IMG/VR virus record: IMGVR_UViG_3300048927_000267
Span: 1 to 41,698 of that record
Source: a virus
DNA length: 41,698 bases
Strand: one strand, 5' to 3'
The notes beneath the pieces were generated by a model, which saw nothing but the letters and a program-made list of their open reading frames with translations, had not been told where the DNA came from and searched no databases. Made by a program: the position numbers and the translations under genes. Shown piece after piece: positions 32,828-40,796 of this stretch (the stretch's first letter is position 1; each line of letters starts with the position of its first letter).

Positions 32828-33021
32828 TGCGGCGACATTCCTACGACATTTCTACCATCGTTGTGCGGGCCCTACTGCTCGGCTCCTTCGCGACGCTCAT
32901 CGCGGGAATTATTGCCGAACCGCTGGGCTACTGGCGCGCTGGCGAAATCCTGATCGATGTCGGCCTTTTCGGGAATGTGGCCGGAATTATCGCGATGGTC
33001 TGGGTGGGGGTGAGATATTGA
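32827..33021 (+). CDS. Small membrane protein in the immunity operon
   Basis: A 64-residue protein with two hydrophobic helices (IVVRALLLGSFATLIAGIIA and GLFGNVAGIIAMVWVGV), joined by a short polar loop. Its ATG overlaps the repressor stop, so the two are co-translated. Expression with the repressor in the lysogen suggests an effect on the host envelope, for example superinfection exclusion; this is inference from context. Confidence 0.65.
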   Translation: MRRHSYDISTIVVRALLLGSFATLIAGIIAEPLGYWRAGEILIDVGLFGNVAGIIAMVWVGVRY

Positions 33022-33022
33022 G

Positions 33023-33376
33023 ATGCGCAAATTGATGACGATCTCAATCGTGGCATGTTTAGCCGCTTCTTCGCCGCTCTATGCTGGCGATCGGTTTGAT
33101 CGCGCCAAGGCTGCCAATGACACGTGGGAGAAATGCGTCATCGGTCAAGCTGTCATTCTGAAAGATCAAACCTCGCCTTACAACGCCGTGGAAGCGGCTT
33201 TCGGCCGCTGCGATGAGGCGGAGCAGTCTTTCCGCTTTGAACTAAAGCGCTGGTCGAAGGGGCCTCTCGGCGCATTCGGGTCATCAGCCTCACCGCGCCG
33301 CTTGGATGAGATGCTGGAGCAGGAGCGCGAACGGATACGTCGGCGCGCGACCTCTGAAATGTTCATAGGTCGCTGA
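33023..33376 (+). CDS. Secreted protein in the immunity operon
   Basis: A 117-residue protein with a signal peptide (MRKLMTISIVACLAASSPLY, cleavage near AGD at about 21-23). The mature part is charged and helical, with two cysteines (Cys in WEKCVIG and in GRCDEAE) about 30 residues apart that could form a disulfide in the periplasm. It begins one base after the membrane-protein gene. Third gene of the repressor unit; likely periplasmic, possibly a partner of the membrane protein. Function unknown. Confidence 0.68.
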   Translation: MRKLMTISIVACLAASSPLYAGDRFDRAKAANDTWEKCVIGQAVILKDQTSPYNAVEAAFGRCDEAEQSFRFELKRWSKGPLGAFGSSASPRRLDEMLEQERERIRRRATSEMFIGR

Positions 33377-33382
33377 CGAGGA

Positions 33383-33436
33383 GTTAGCAAAACGCGAACT
33401 TTGTTATTGACGTTGTTAGCATATTGCTGACATAAG
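33383..33436 (+). promoter_or_regulatory. Early rightward promoter with operator O2
   Basis: GTTAGCATATTGCTGAC (33415-33431) matches O1 except for one base in the right arm and the central three. A half-site GTTAGCA lies at 33383-33389. TTGACG (33407-33412) and CATAAG (33431-33436, 18-bp spacing) make a plausible promoter with the operator filling the spacer, so repressor binding would block polymerase. The transcript would enter the early operon at 33470. Confidence 0.75.
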
Positions 33437-33469
33437 ACCTCCGTTCACACCGAACGGAGGCCCAATGCC

Positions 33470-33886
33470 ATGCACCTTGTCCCGATACCGGCCGACAATG
33501 TGATGCCTTTCCCGGCGATGCCGGCGGCACCACGTCAAAGCCGTCCTTCACCGATCCCCGACCGCGCCGACCCCACCTGGACGATGGCCGCCATCGCCCG
33601 CATGCTGGGCGTCCACTGGCGCAGCGAGCGCTGGCAGCGCGCCTATTTTCGCGACCTGATCGCCAACGCCCGCTTCCCTAAACCACTGCCGACCCGCCAC
33701 CTTGGCGGACTGGTCGACGATGTGGTGCCGCGCAAATCGCGCTGGCTGCCCGCCGCCGTCACCGGCTGGATCAACGGCCACCTGCCCAGCGAAGCGCTCG
33801 AAGCCCAGGCCGAGCAGGACGCCACCGCCGCCGCCGACCGCCTAGACGCGGCCGCCGACAATCTGTTCGGAGGCAGCGCGGCATGA
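33470..33886 (+). CDS. First early-operon protein, possible DNA-binding regulator
   Basis: A 138-residue protein. After a Pro-rich N-terminus, residues 35-95 (WTMAAIARMLGVHWRSERWQ, then DLIANARFPKPLPTR, then SRWLPAAVTGWINGHLP) look like a winged HTH of the AlpA/excisionase type, ending in an Ala/Asp-rich helix. GGAGG lies nine bases before the ATG. As first gene behind the operator-controlled promoter it could be an early activator or excisionase. The HTH reading is moderate. Confidence 0.65.
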   Translation: MHLVPIPADNVMPFPAMPAAPRQSRPSPIPDRADPTWTMAAIARMLGVHWRSERWQRAYFRDLIANARFPKPLPTRHLGGLVDDVVPRKSRWLPAAVTGWINGHLPSEALEAQAEQDATAAADRLDAAADNLFGGSAA

Positions 33887-34218
33887 GGAACCTGCGGGGG
33901 GAAAAGACCCAGGGCTTCGTTTCCATGGACGGAGACGATCCCGAATATGGCGCGCCCACCCGGCCGATTACGGTCGACGGCATCACCTATTTGCCAGCGA
34001 CCGATTGCACCTTCGCATCGCCGGAGGACAATCGCGGCCGCAGGCACGGGATGCTGTTGGTCAGCCTGGGACGCGCTGGCCTGAATGTCGCCATGTCTCC
34101 GGCGTCGCTGCGCACCTTCGCCAGCCACATGAACAAGGTGGCAGGGGAGATCGAGGCAGCCGCCAAGGCGCAGACCGACGCGGCACTCGCCCGCGCCGCC
34201 GGGAGGAACCGGGCATGA
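33883..34218 (+). CDS. Early protein, unknown
   Basis: A 111-residue protein: a mixed N-terminal part (RPITVDGITYLPATDCTFAS) and a C-terminal helix with many Ala (VAGEIEAAAKAQTDAALARA). It overlaps both neighbours by four bases. Not recognised; no motif points to a function. Confidence 0.6.
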   Translation: MRNLRGEKTQGFVSMDGDDPEYGAPTRPITVDGITYLPATDCTFASPEDNRGRRHGMLLVSLGRAGLNVAMSPASLRTFASHMNKVAGEIEAAAKAQTDAALARAAGRNRA

Positions 34219-34472
34219 CCGCTCCGAAGCTCGCTCCGGCGCAAATGGCGCATAAGCATTTAGGCGGATTGTATTTGCAGCCCGTCAGCCGCAACACGAA
34301 AGAGCCGGGCGATGCATCCCCCCGCCGCGTCCGGCTCCAGGCGCCACCGCGCCGACCCGATCCGTTGGCAGTGACTGACACTCCTGTTCAGCGGGTCGGG
34401 CTTGTGGTGGCCATCCTGATGATCGGCCTTGGCCTTCTCGTCATGACGCCGAACCCGGTCACCTGGCCCTGA
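34215..34472 (+). CDS. Small C-terminal-anchored membrane protein
   Basis: An 85-residue protein, basic and Pro/Arg-rich for the first 55 residues, with one membrane segment near the end (VGLVVAILMIGLGLLVM) and a short tail. The layout is of a tail-anchored protein with the basic domain in the cytoplasm. Start at 34215 overlaps the previous stop. Role unknown. Confidence 0.6.
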   Translation: MTAPKLAPAQMAHKHLGGLYLQPVSRNTKEPGDASPRRVRLQAPPRRPDPLAVTDTPVQRVGLVVAILMIGLGLLVMTPNPVTWP

Positions 34473-34595
34473 CGGCCAATTCCCAAATTCAGATGCGCGA
34501 GGCGGGGCGCGCGGCGCGGCGGTACGACCGCCGGGGCGAAAGCCGGTAGACCAAAGGCGTTGACGCCACCCGCCACCTTCACAGGAGGCACCCCC

Positions 34596-34901
34596 ATGAA
34601 CCGCGCAGAACGCCGCAGCCTTGGCGTCAAGAAAGACTTGATCGAAACGCAGTGGCGGTCGCTCGCCAAAGCAACCGGCATTTCAGAAAAAGACAATCCG
34701 GTTCAGTATCAGGAGATGCGGCGAGGCTTCTTCTCAGGAGCTTTCGCGCTGCTGCAATCGATCATCAGTGTCCTCGAACCAGGCGACGAACCCACCGACA
34801 AAGATCTGGCCCAGATGGATGCCATCGATCAGGAAATAACCCAATTCTTTCTGACGATCGGCAGCCCGTTCGAGGGACAGTCCATGGGAGGGGAGGCATG
34901 A
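34596..34901 (+). CDS. Early protein, unknown
   Basis: A 101-residue helical protein (MNRAERRSLGVKKDLIETQW, FFSGAFALLQSIISVLEPGD, DKDLAQMDAIDQEITQFFLT). A strong ribosome site (AGGAGG) lies seven bases before the ATG at 34596; an in-frame start at 34560 has none. A 123-bp gap precedes it, with a small hairpin (34517-34533, CGGCGGT/ACCGCCG) and no gene seen. Not recognised. Confidence 0.65.
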   Translation: MNRAERRSLGVKKDLIETQWRSLAKATGISEKDNPVQYQEMRRGFFSGAFALLQSIISVLEPGDEPTDKDLAQMDAIDQEITQFFLTIGSPFEGQSMGGEA

Positions 34902-35335
34902 CCGACGCCTTCACCCCGCAAAGCCTGCGCCTCACGCCCGAGCCGCCGATCGCCACCGCCAACAGCGAACCGACCCTCGACTTTCTCACCGGTCCCGCAT
35001 TGCGAATGGTTATCGCCGAGCGGATGGAGCAGATCGAGACGCACGGGCACCACCCCGACCATGATCTCGCCTACGACCAGGTCGAACTGGCGCTGGCAGG
35101 CAAGGCCTATCTCGACACCTACATCGATCTGGCCTTGGCGCCGGAGATGGCGCGCAAGCCCGACGACGTGCCGGAAAGCTGGCCGTGGCCGCATCATTTC
35201 TGGAAGGAACCCGGTCCGGCCGACCAGGTCAAGGCGCTGACCAAAGCCATCGCCCTGCAAATGGCCGAACTGGACCGCGTCCTTGCCGCCCTCGCCATCA
35301 TCCACGCGGCCCGACCGCTTATCACCCAGGAGTAA
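34898..35335 (+). CDS. Early protein, unknown helical family
   Basis: A 145-residue protein. The segment [40 protein letters not shown] and [20 protein letters not shown] is the core of a protein type that, from memory, recurs in phages of diverse hosts; no function is established to my knowledge. It resembles the fold pattern of MazG-like NTP hydrolases only loosely. Overlaps the previous stop by ATGA. Confidence 0.6.
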   Translation: MTDAFTPQSLRLTPEPPIATANSEPTLDFLTGPALRMVIAERMEQIETHGHHPDHDLAYDQVELALAGKAYLDTYIDLALAPEMARKPDDVPESWPWPHHFWKEPGPADQVKALTKAIALQMAELDRVLAALAIIHAARPLITQE

Positions 35336-35339
35336 AATT

Positions 35340-35582
35340 ATGAGCGAAGGAAACGTCGCAGCCGACCAGCTGCGCCTGCTGATCGAGCGCATCGAGCGCC
35401 TCGAGGACGAGAAAAAGGGCATCAGCGACGACATCAAGGATGTCTATCTGGAGGCCAAGGCCACCGGCTACGACCCCAAGATCATCCGCAACATCGTCCG
35501 CCTGCGGAAGATGCCCGCCCACGACCGGCAGGAAATGGAAGCGATCCTGCAGACCTATCTCGCAGCGCTGGGGATGGAATGA
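35340..35582 (+). CDS. GapR-like DNA-binding protein (DUF2312)
   Basis: An 80-residue protein matching the DUF2312/GapR family: [60 protein letters not shown]. GapR of Caulobacter clamps overtwisted DNA in front of forks and polymerases and helps topoisomerases. Length is normal for the family and the lysines and arginines of the DNA channel look kept. The ribosome site AGGAG is seven bases before the ATG at 35340. The family is near-confined to alphaproteobacteria and their phages, which supports the host assignment. Confidence 0.9.
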   Translation: MSEGNVAADQLRLLIERIERLEDEKKGISDDIKDVYLEAKATGYDPKIIRNIVRLRKMPAHDRQEMEAILQTYLAALGME

Positions 35583-35881
35583 TGGCGACGATCGCGCACA
35601 CGCCGGGGCCTTGGACGGTTAATGGCTCAACGGTTTTTGGCCCTGATGACGCACATGGTCATGTGGTTCATGTTGCTGTCCTTGCTCATGGGTTGAAGCT
35701 CGAAGCTAATGGCCGCCTGATCACGACCGCGCCAGATCTACTCGATATCGCGGTTCGATTGGTGAAATGGGACAAGGAATTCCCGGTCAACTGCCACAAT
35801 GGATATGTCGGCCTTAAGGAACTCGACGCGATCATCGCCGCCGGTTCCGTCGCGATCGCGAAAGCGATGGAGGCTTCCTGA
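35579..35881 (+). CDS. Phage-type HTPGPW protein
   Basis: A 100-residue soluble protein. It begins with [12 protein letters not shown] and has [20 protein letters not shown] in the middle, a pattern common to small phage and prophage proteins of unknown role. It may be a mixed alpha-beta fold. It overlaps the gapR-like stop and its own stop overlaps the next start (TGATG). Confidence 0.65.
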   Translation: MMATIAHTPGPWTVNGSTVFGPDDAHGHVVHVAVLAHGLKLEANGRLITTAPDLLDIAVRLVKWDKEFPVNCHNGYVGLKELDAIIAAGSVAIAKAMEAS

Positions 35882-36021
35882 TGTTCCAGCCCGACGATCA
35901 CGATCGCCGTCAGGCGGAAAGCGTTCGCCGAGCCGAGCGGGGCATGCTCGGCCTAGTCGCCGTGTTCGTCCTGCTCATGATCTATCGGGTCGGACAGGCA
36001 TGGTGGGAGGGTCGGCTATGA
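35881..36021 (+). CDS. 46-residue membrane peptide
   Basis: A short gene held between two overlaps (TGATG at its start, ATGA at its stop). A charged N-terminus (FQPDDHDRRQAESVRRAERG) precedes one membrane helix (MLGLVAVFVLLMIYRV) and a short tail with WWEGRL. The tight coupling supports reality. Role unknown. Confidence 0.6.
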   Translation: MFQPDDHDRRQAESVRRAERGMLGLVAVFVLLMIYRVGQAWWEGRL

Positions 36022-36230
36022 CTAACGCCGAACGCATCCAGCTCCACCGCCTGCCGACCCAACTGGATCTTGTCCGCCGCCGCCTGGAGCAACTGGACCG
36101 CACCCCGCGCCATGAGCGCAAGAAATACTGGCGCCACCGCCACGCCGCGGCGGTCGCCAAGCACAAACGCCTGACCGAACGCGCCGCCGCCTTCGGACTG
36201 GCCGACCTCGTCACGGGAGAAGTCGCATGA
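36018..36230 (+). CDS. Basic helical small protein
   Basis: A 70-residue, Arg/His/Lys-rich helical protein (IQLHRLPTQLDLVRRRLEQL, then KKYWRHRHAAAVAKHKRL). Strongly basic, so nucleic-acid contact is possible. It overlaps both neighbours by four bases. Not recognised. Confidence 0.6.
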   Translation: MTNAERIQLHRLPTQLDLVRRRLEQLDRTPRHERKKYWRHRHAAAVAKHKRLTERAAAFGLADLVTGEVA

Positions 36231-36877
36231 CCGCCATCGACCACAATTTCCCCTGCCTGTCGCCCGACAGTGCCCCCCCTCAGACCATTCCCAATCGTCT
36301 GCTGCTGGCCGAACTGGAGCGAGAGCTGCACCAGCGTCGCGACAGCTATCCGGGGCGCGTCGACAAGGGACGGATGCACCGCCTCGACGCGGAGCGCGGC
36401 ATCGACCTGATGCGCGCCCTGGTCGAGGATTACAAACGGTCCGTGGCTCTGGACCTGTGGTACGAAAACAAGGAAAGCCCCCAGGGCGATGCGCTTTGGC
36501 TGGCCCTGGTAAAACAGCAGGCAGCCGCCGACGCGGCGCTGCAACCCTTCCGCTGGTCGGAGATCGTGGCCGAGCTGCAGCGCGAAATTCGCAAGCGCCG
36601 CAAATATTATCCGCAATGGGTCGCCGCCGGCACGCTGGAGCCGATGCGCGCCCGCCACCAGATGGAACGCATCGAGACAGTCCACTTCCACTGGTGGCGC
36701 GGCATGGCCCACTTCATGCCCGACGATCTGCACCATGTGCAGCACAAGGTCCGCCAGCCCGGCCCGGAGCGCAACGCCTACTACACCGCCTGCCGCGCCC
36801 ACCGCGCCCGCTTCGATCCCGACAGCGACCGGGGCGATTATGCCGCAGCCGAGGAACAGCAGGAACTGGCGCTGTGA
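36227..36877 (+). CDS. Early protein with a duplicated helical domain
   Basis: A 216-residue protein with two copies of a roughly 47-residue unit. Copy one, residues 25-71, holds AELERELHQRRDSYP and a following V..G; copy two, residues 112-158, holds AELQREIRKRRKYYP and V..G. Shared positions are AEL, RE, RR, YP, V and G. A Trp/His-rich C-terminal part follows (WWRGMAHFMPDDLHH). It overlaps both neighbours. An Arg-rich repeat protein of unknown function; a nucleic-acid or oligomer role is possible. Confidence 0.65.
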   Translation: MTAIDHNFPCLSPDSAPPQTIPNRLLLAELERELHQRRDSYPGRVDKGRMHRLDAERGIDLMRALVEDYKRSVALDLWYENKESPQGDALWLALVKQQAAADAALQPFRWSEIVAELQREIRKRRKYYPQWVAAGTLEPMRARHQMERIETVHFHWWRGMAHFMPDDLHHVQHKVRQPGPERNAYYTACRAHRARFDPDSDRGDYAAAEEQQELAL

Positions 36878-37254
36878 AATGGCACCTGTCCGCCAGCGCC
36901 TATCATGAACTCCAGCGAAGCGAGAACGCCTCGCTCCGCCCCGGCTTCGACCTGATCGGCAACCCGACCTTCGGCCAGTGGATGGGAACGCAGATCTTCG
37001 AAAGCCACCTGTTCCCATACCAGTCGACCTGCGCCCAATGCCACGGAAGCGGCGACGGCGGCGAGACCTCGACATGGTGCCTGTCATGCCAGGGAACCGG
37101 CGGCGCCACGATCGACGGCCTCGGCATCGACCATCGGAACAAGACCTATCTACTCGCCAAACCGCTACCGCGCCGCTTCGCGATCAGCTTCCCCACCAAG
37201 ATTTCAGTCCCCGCCGCGCCGATGCGCGGCCGTATCAAGGAGGTTCGCCTGTAA
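36874..37254 (+). CDS. DnaJ-type zinc-finger protein
   Basis: A 126-residue protein with two CxxCxGxG motifs (CAQCHGSG and CLSCQGTG) separated by about 11 residues, the DnaJ cysteine-rich zinc-finger signature, here without a J domain. Such stand-alone fingers appear in phage proteins and can bind proteins or nucleic acid. The GTG start at 36874 overlaps the previous stop (GTGA), and the stop overlaps the DHH start (TAATG), so it is co-translated with the phosphoesterase. Confidence 0.75.
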   Translation: MKWHLSASAYHELQRSENASLRPGFDLIGNPTFGQWMGTQIFESHLFPYQSTCAQCHGSGDGGETSTWCLSCQGTGGATIDGLGIDHRNKTYLLAKPLPRRFAISFPTKISVPAAPMRGRIKEVRL

Positions 37255-38162
37255 TGACCTGGAAACCCGACATCGTGATCTATCACAGCCCCTGCGACGA
37301 TGGCTTTGGAGCCGCCTGGGCAGCCTGGAAGCGCTGGGGCGACAGCGTCGAATATGTGCCCGCCACCTATGGCAAGCCCGCTCCAGACGTGGCGGGCAAG
37401 CATGTCCTCATGGCTGATTTCAGCTACAAGCGCCTGGAGCTTGAGGCGATGGCCCAATCTGCGAAGTCGATCATCATCCTCGACCACCACAAGACCGCCC
37501 GTGACGAGCTGGCGCCATTCCAATATGGCGCATCCAACTCGCGAGGCGCGATGTCGATCGACGATGTCCCGGCCGTCATGATAGCGACCGCCGAATTTCA
37601 GAAACCCGCTGTTGCTGCCGTATTTGATATGGATCGCAGCGGCGCCCGCATGACATGGGACTTTTGTCACCCGGACAAGGATGTCCCCGAGCTGATCCGC
37701 TTAATCGAGGATCGCGATCTCTGCCGCTTCGACTATCCGCAGACCCGCGCTTTCAGCCTATGGCTTCGCTCGCACCGCTACGATTTCCAGACATGGGACC
37801 GCATTGCTCAGCAGATGGACAGCGCCGCAGCCGCCGACATCATGCGCCAGGCGATCGCGATCGAGGGCTTTTACGACCAAAAGATCAGCGAGATCGCCGC
37901 GACCGCCCGCTGGTTGAAGATCAACAATATCCCCGTACCAGTCGCCAACTGCACTTGGGCATTCGCCAGCGACGTCGCCCATGCTCTGCTGGTCAAGCAC
38001 CCGGAAGCTGCGTTCGCCGCCACCTATTACGATCGCGGCGACGGCGCCCGCACCTACAGCCTGCGCAGCGAGGACGAACGCGACGACGTGTCGGTCCACG
38101 CCAGGCGCTATGGCGGCGGCGGCCACCGCAACGCCGCCGGGTTCGAGGTGCCGGCGATATGA
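37254..38162 (+). CDS. DHH/DHHA1 phosphoesterase
   Basis: A 302-residue protein with the DHH superfamily layout. Motif I is YHSPCDDGFGAA (His11, Asp15, Asp16), motif II MADFS (Asp55), motif III LDHHK (Asp77, His78, His79). The C-terminal DHHA1 part has RRYGGGGHRNAAGF, the substrate-binding glycine loop. This family (NrnA/RecJ-like) uses two Mn ions to hydrolyse short oligonucleotides, pAp or cyclic dinucleotides; which one cannot be told from sequence. AAGGAGG precedes the start. In an early phage operon it may recycle nucleotides or destroy host signal nucleotides. Confidence 0.88.
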   Translation: MTWKPDIVIYHSPCDDGFGAAWAAWKRWGDSVEYVPATYGKPAPDVAGKHVLMADFSYKRLELEAMAQSAKSIIILDHHKTARDELAPFQYGASNSRGAMSIDDVPAVMIATAEFQKPAVAAVFDMDRSGARMTWDFCHPDKDVPELIRLIEDRDLCRFDYPQTRAFSLWLRSHRYDFQTWDRIAQQMDSAAAADIMRQAIAIEGFYDQKISEIAATARWLKINNIPVPVANCTWAFASDVAHALLVKHPEAAFAATYYDRGDGARTYSLRSEDERDDVSVHARRYGGGGHRNAAGFEVPAI

Positions 38163-38368
38163 GCATGGACTATATCCGCCGCACCTACGGCGTTCCCGCG
38201 AAGCGAGGCGCCCGCGTAGCTTATACCGGCAGCGGCAAGCGGCAGCTGGGCGAGATCACCGGCGCAGACGGCGCGCACCTGATGATCCGGTTGGTCGGAT
38301 CGCAGCATTCGCTGCCGTACCATCCGACCTGGGAGATCGAATATATCGATCAGCAGGAGGCGGCATGA
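38159..38368 (+). CDS. Small SH3-like phage protein
   Basis: A 69-residue protein (MDYIRRTYGVPAKRGARVAY, then GEITGADGAHLMIRLVGS, then PTWEIEYID). The alternating pattern and length suggest a single beta-barrel of SH3/KOW type, a common small phage accessory protein. It overlaps both neighbours by four bases. Function unknown. Confidence 0.6.
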   Translation: MSMDYIRRTYGVPAKRGARVAYTGSGKRQLGEITGADGAHLMIRLVGSQHSLPYHPTWEIEYIDQQEAA

Positions 38369-38640
38369 GCACGATCGTCGGCAACTACGTCAAAACCTTC
38401 GCCGAGGCCGACATGGGGATGCTGGAGGGCGCGAGCCTGAATGCGCCCTACAAATTCTTTTGGGTCTATGTGTCGGCCGTCGAGAAGGATCACATCGTCT
38501 GCACCGGCGGGGGCCAGGAAATGCGCTTACCATACCGACGGACGCGCCTCGGCGATCGCGCCAAGGCCATTGTGCAGGATCCCGTTTTTGGCCCGATAGA
38601 ATTCAAGGTTGCGCCGTTCAAGCGGAGGGACGAGGCATGA
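38365..38640 (+). CDS. Early protein, unknown
   Basis: A 91-residue soluble protein of mixed character (VGNYVKTFAEADMGMLEGAS, YKFFWVYVSAVEKDHIVCTG, a basic tail ending PFKRRDEA). It overlaps both neighbours by four bases. Not recognised. Confidence 0.55.
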   Translation: MSTIVGNYVKTFAEADMGMLEGASLNAPYKFFWVYVSAVEKDHIVCTGGGQEMRLPYRRTRLGDRAKAIVQDPVFGPIEFKVAPFKRRDEA

Positions 38641-38912
38641 TCGTGGTCAGCGTTATTCTCCTGTCTGCCCAGGACGGCAGTTCGCAAGAGCTTGCCCGCA
38701 TGGAGATCTGCAACATGGGCACGGGCACCGCCCAGACCGGCAACTATTCGGCCGAGACACTGCGCGGTCGATCGACGGAACAGCTCAACCGCCGCGCGCG
38801 CCAGCGCATCGGCTATGTGAACGGCCATCCACGCCAGCGCGAGCATGTCTGGAACCTGGTCGCGAAGTGCTTGCGCGCGCTGCGTTATGGGGAGCCGGAT
38901 GAAGGGCGCTGA
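38637..38912 (+). CDS. Early protein, unknown
   Basis: A 91-residue protein with a beta-like front half (MIVVSVILLSAQDGSSQELA, CNMGTGTAQTGNYSAETL) and a basic helical back half (LNRRARQRIGYVNGHPRQRE). It ends by overlapping the Cys-rich gene by 14 bases. Not recognised. Confidence 0.55.
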   Translation: MIVVSVILLSAQDGSSQELARMEICNMGTGTAQTGNYSAETLRGRSTEQLNRRARQRIGYVNGHPRQREHVWNLVAKCLRALRYGEPDEGR

Positions 38913-39384
38913 CCAATGCCCGAAATGCGCAAGCCGCAGCTGGTCGGACGTGGAGCAGCAGGTGACGGACTTCTACGCCGCCACGCTCCGCGTCTGCGGA
39001 AACTGTGCCACCGCGTGGGAGCCGTTCGAGCAGGCCGATCTGCTCGACGATGACGATCGCCATTCCAGCTTCAAACATCCTTGTGACAACTGCGCATTCC
39101 GGAAGGGATCGCCAGAGCAGCGCGACAAGGAGGGGTGGGAAAGTAAGATGATCTCACTATCGTTCGGCAACAGCTTTCACTGTCACAAGGGCGTGCCCGT
39201 CACGCCCGACAGCAAGAACGGCTTCGACTATCCGACTGATCGCAGAAAGCTCCGCCTGTGTAGGGGATATCTGAATTCGATCGTCGGCCCGCGCTTGAAC
39301 GAGCTCGCGCGCAAATATGAGCCGACCGACAGTTGCGGGGGCGAAACGCCTTGGATTGACCCGGCCTATCCACCGCGCCCATAA
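38899..39384 (+). CDS. Cysteine-rich protein with zinc-ribbon motifs
   Basis: A 161-residue protein. Residues about 7-45 form a zinc ribbon (CPKC ... CGNC, with a YAATLRVCGNCATAWEPF segment), and a second Cys/His group follows (CDNC at about 62-65, HCH near 93-96). The start at 38899 has GGGGAG four bases upstream and overlaps the previous gene. It ends 29 bp before the integrase. A nucleic-acid-binding or regulatory role is likely from the ribbon, but no family name can be given. Confidence 0.65.
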   Translation: MKGADQCPKCASRSWSDVEQQVTDFYAATLRVCGNCATAWEPFEQADLLDDDDRHSSFKHPCDNCAFRKGSPEQRDKEGWESKMISLSFGNSFHCHKGVPVTPDSKNGFDYPTDRRKLRLCRGYLNSIVGPRLNELARKYEPTDSCGGETPWIDPAYPPRP

Positions 39385-39413
39385 TCACCCCGCCTTATCG
39401 ACGGAAGGCTCCC

Positions 39414-40796
39414 ATGGCAAAAATCGACATACCCGGCCTGGTCATCAAGCGCCGGGACAAGAAACTCTATCACTACTGGCAGCCATCGGCGACGCTGAAA
39501 CGGGCGGGCTGGCAGTCGGTCCCTCTCGGCACGGATCCACGCGCCGCACAACGCGCTGCCGAGCAGCAGAACGACAAGGTCGCCGAATGGCGCGCCGGCG
39601 GCGCTGCGCCGCGCACCGTCAAGAAATTCATCAAGGGCGGCACCGTCGACCAGCTGATCGCCCGCTACATCACCGATCGCTTCCCCGAACTGGGCGAGAA
39701 GACCCGCAAGGAATATCGGACCAAGCTGAACATCATCCAGCGCTGGGCGGGCGCCGAGCAGGTGTCGCACATCGACCGCAAACGCGTCCGCAAATTGAAG
39801 GAAGTATTGCTGCGCCCCGACAAGGATGGCGTGGTGAAGCTGCACCGCGCCGCCGGCGCAATGCGCGTCCTGAAAACCCTGCTCGAATTCGCGATCGACG
39901 CGGGCTTTCTGCCCGAAGACACGCGCAATCCCGCGTCCAACCAGAACATGCCCACGCCGCCGGCGCGTGCGCACATCTGGTCGCAGGCCGCGATCGACGC
40001 CGTGACCGCTGCGGCTATCGAGGAGGGACAGCCCGGCGCCGCGCTCGGCATCCGCCTCGGCCGCGAGATCGGCCAACGCGAGGCCGACATCCTGAAACTG
40101 GTCATCAGCCGATGGATCGAGATCCCGCGCCATAAGCTCAACCCCGAAGATTGGGACGCCCTGGCCGAGCCAAGCATCAATGGTCCGAGCGTCTGGGGCG
40201 TTCGCCTGCGGCAGGGTAAGACCAACCGCTGGGTCGAAATCCCGCTGGTCGGCCAGACCAGGCGCTTGATGGAAACGGCGATCGCCGAGGCGAAGGCCAT
40301 GGGCACGACCGTCATTCTGCATGAAATGGCGATCCCGCAGGAATTTCGCGACGTGACGCAGTTCGAACGGCACTTGGCGCGCTCCTATGCGCGAGAGACC
40401 GGCCGCATCGCCACGCCCGAACAGATCGAGCAGATGGTGCGCGAGGGCTATGTGCCCCGCCCATGGACAGAAACCCGCTTCCAGCGCGCGATTGCCCGCA
40501 TCCGCGACAAGGCGGCCGAGCAGGCCCGAGCCGCCGGCGACGAGGAACTGGCGGCCGAGATCGAGACGGTCGAATTCCGCGACCTGCGCCGCACCGCCGT
40601 CGTATCCCTGGGCGAACTCGGCATCGAGGACCAACTCATCGCCGCCATCACTGGCCACCAGCTGGACCATACCAAGAAGATCCTCGAAACCTACATGCCC
40701 CGCACGACCAAGATGGCGGGCAGGGCGATCGCGCTCCAGCAGGAACGCAGCAACGTCACGCCGATCGACCGGAGCAAGCAGGCCGATGGGCGTTAA
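39414..40796 (+). CDS. int: Tyrosine-family integrase
   Basis: A 460-residue tyrosine recombinase. Residues 1-60 form an arm-binding-type front part, about 75-175 the core-binding helical domain, and 190-440 the catalytic domain. Catalytic residues: Arg222 in GQREADIL, Arg392 in FRDLRRT (Arg stands at 389 where His is usual), His415 in GHQ and the nucleophile Tyr427 in ETYMPR. It directs recombination at the tRNA-Gly core. The gene lies near attR, as is usual. A long insertion around 235-375, before the second Arg, makes it larger than lambda Int (356 residues). Confidence 0.92.
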   Translation: MAKIDIPGLVIKRRDKKLYHYWQPSATLKRAGWQSVPLGTDPRAAQRAAEQQNDKVAEWRAGGAAPRTVKKFIKGGTVDQLIARYITDRFPELGEKTRKEYRTKLNIIQRWAGAEQVSHIDRKRVRKLKEVLLRPDKDGVVKLHRAAGAMRVLKTLLEFAIDAGFLPEDTRNPASNQNMPTPPARAHIWSQAAIDAVTAAAIEEGQPGAALGIRLGREIGQREADILKLVISRWIEIPRHKLNPEDWDALAEPSINGPSVWGVRLRQGKTNRWVEIPLVGQTRRLMETAIAEAKAMGTTVILHEMAIPQEFRDVTQFERHLARSYARETGRIATPEQIEQMVREGYVPRPWTETRFQRAIARIRDKAAEQARAAGDEELAAEIETVEFRDLRRTAVVSLGELGIEDQLIAAITGHQLDHTKKILETYMPRTTKMAGRAIALQQERSNVTPIDRSKQADGR

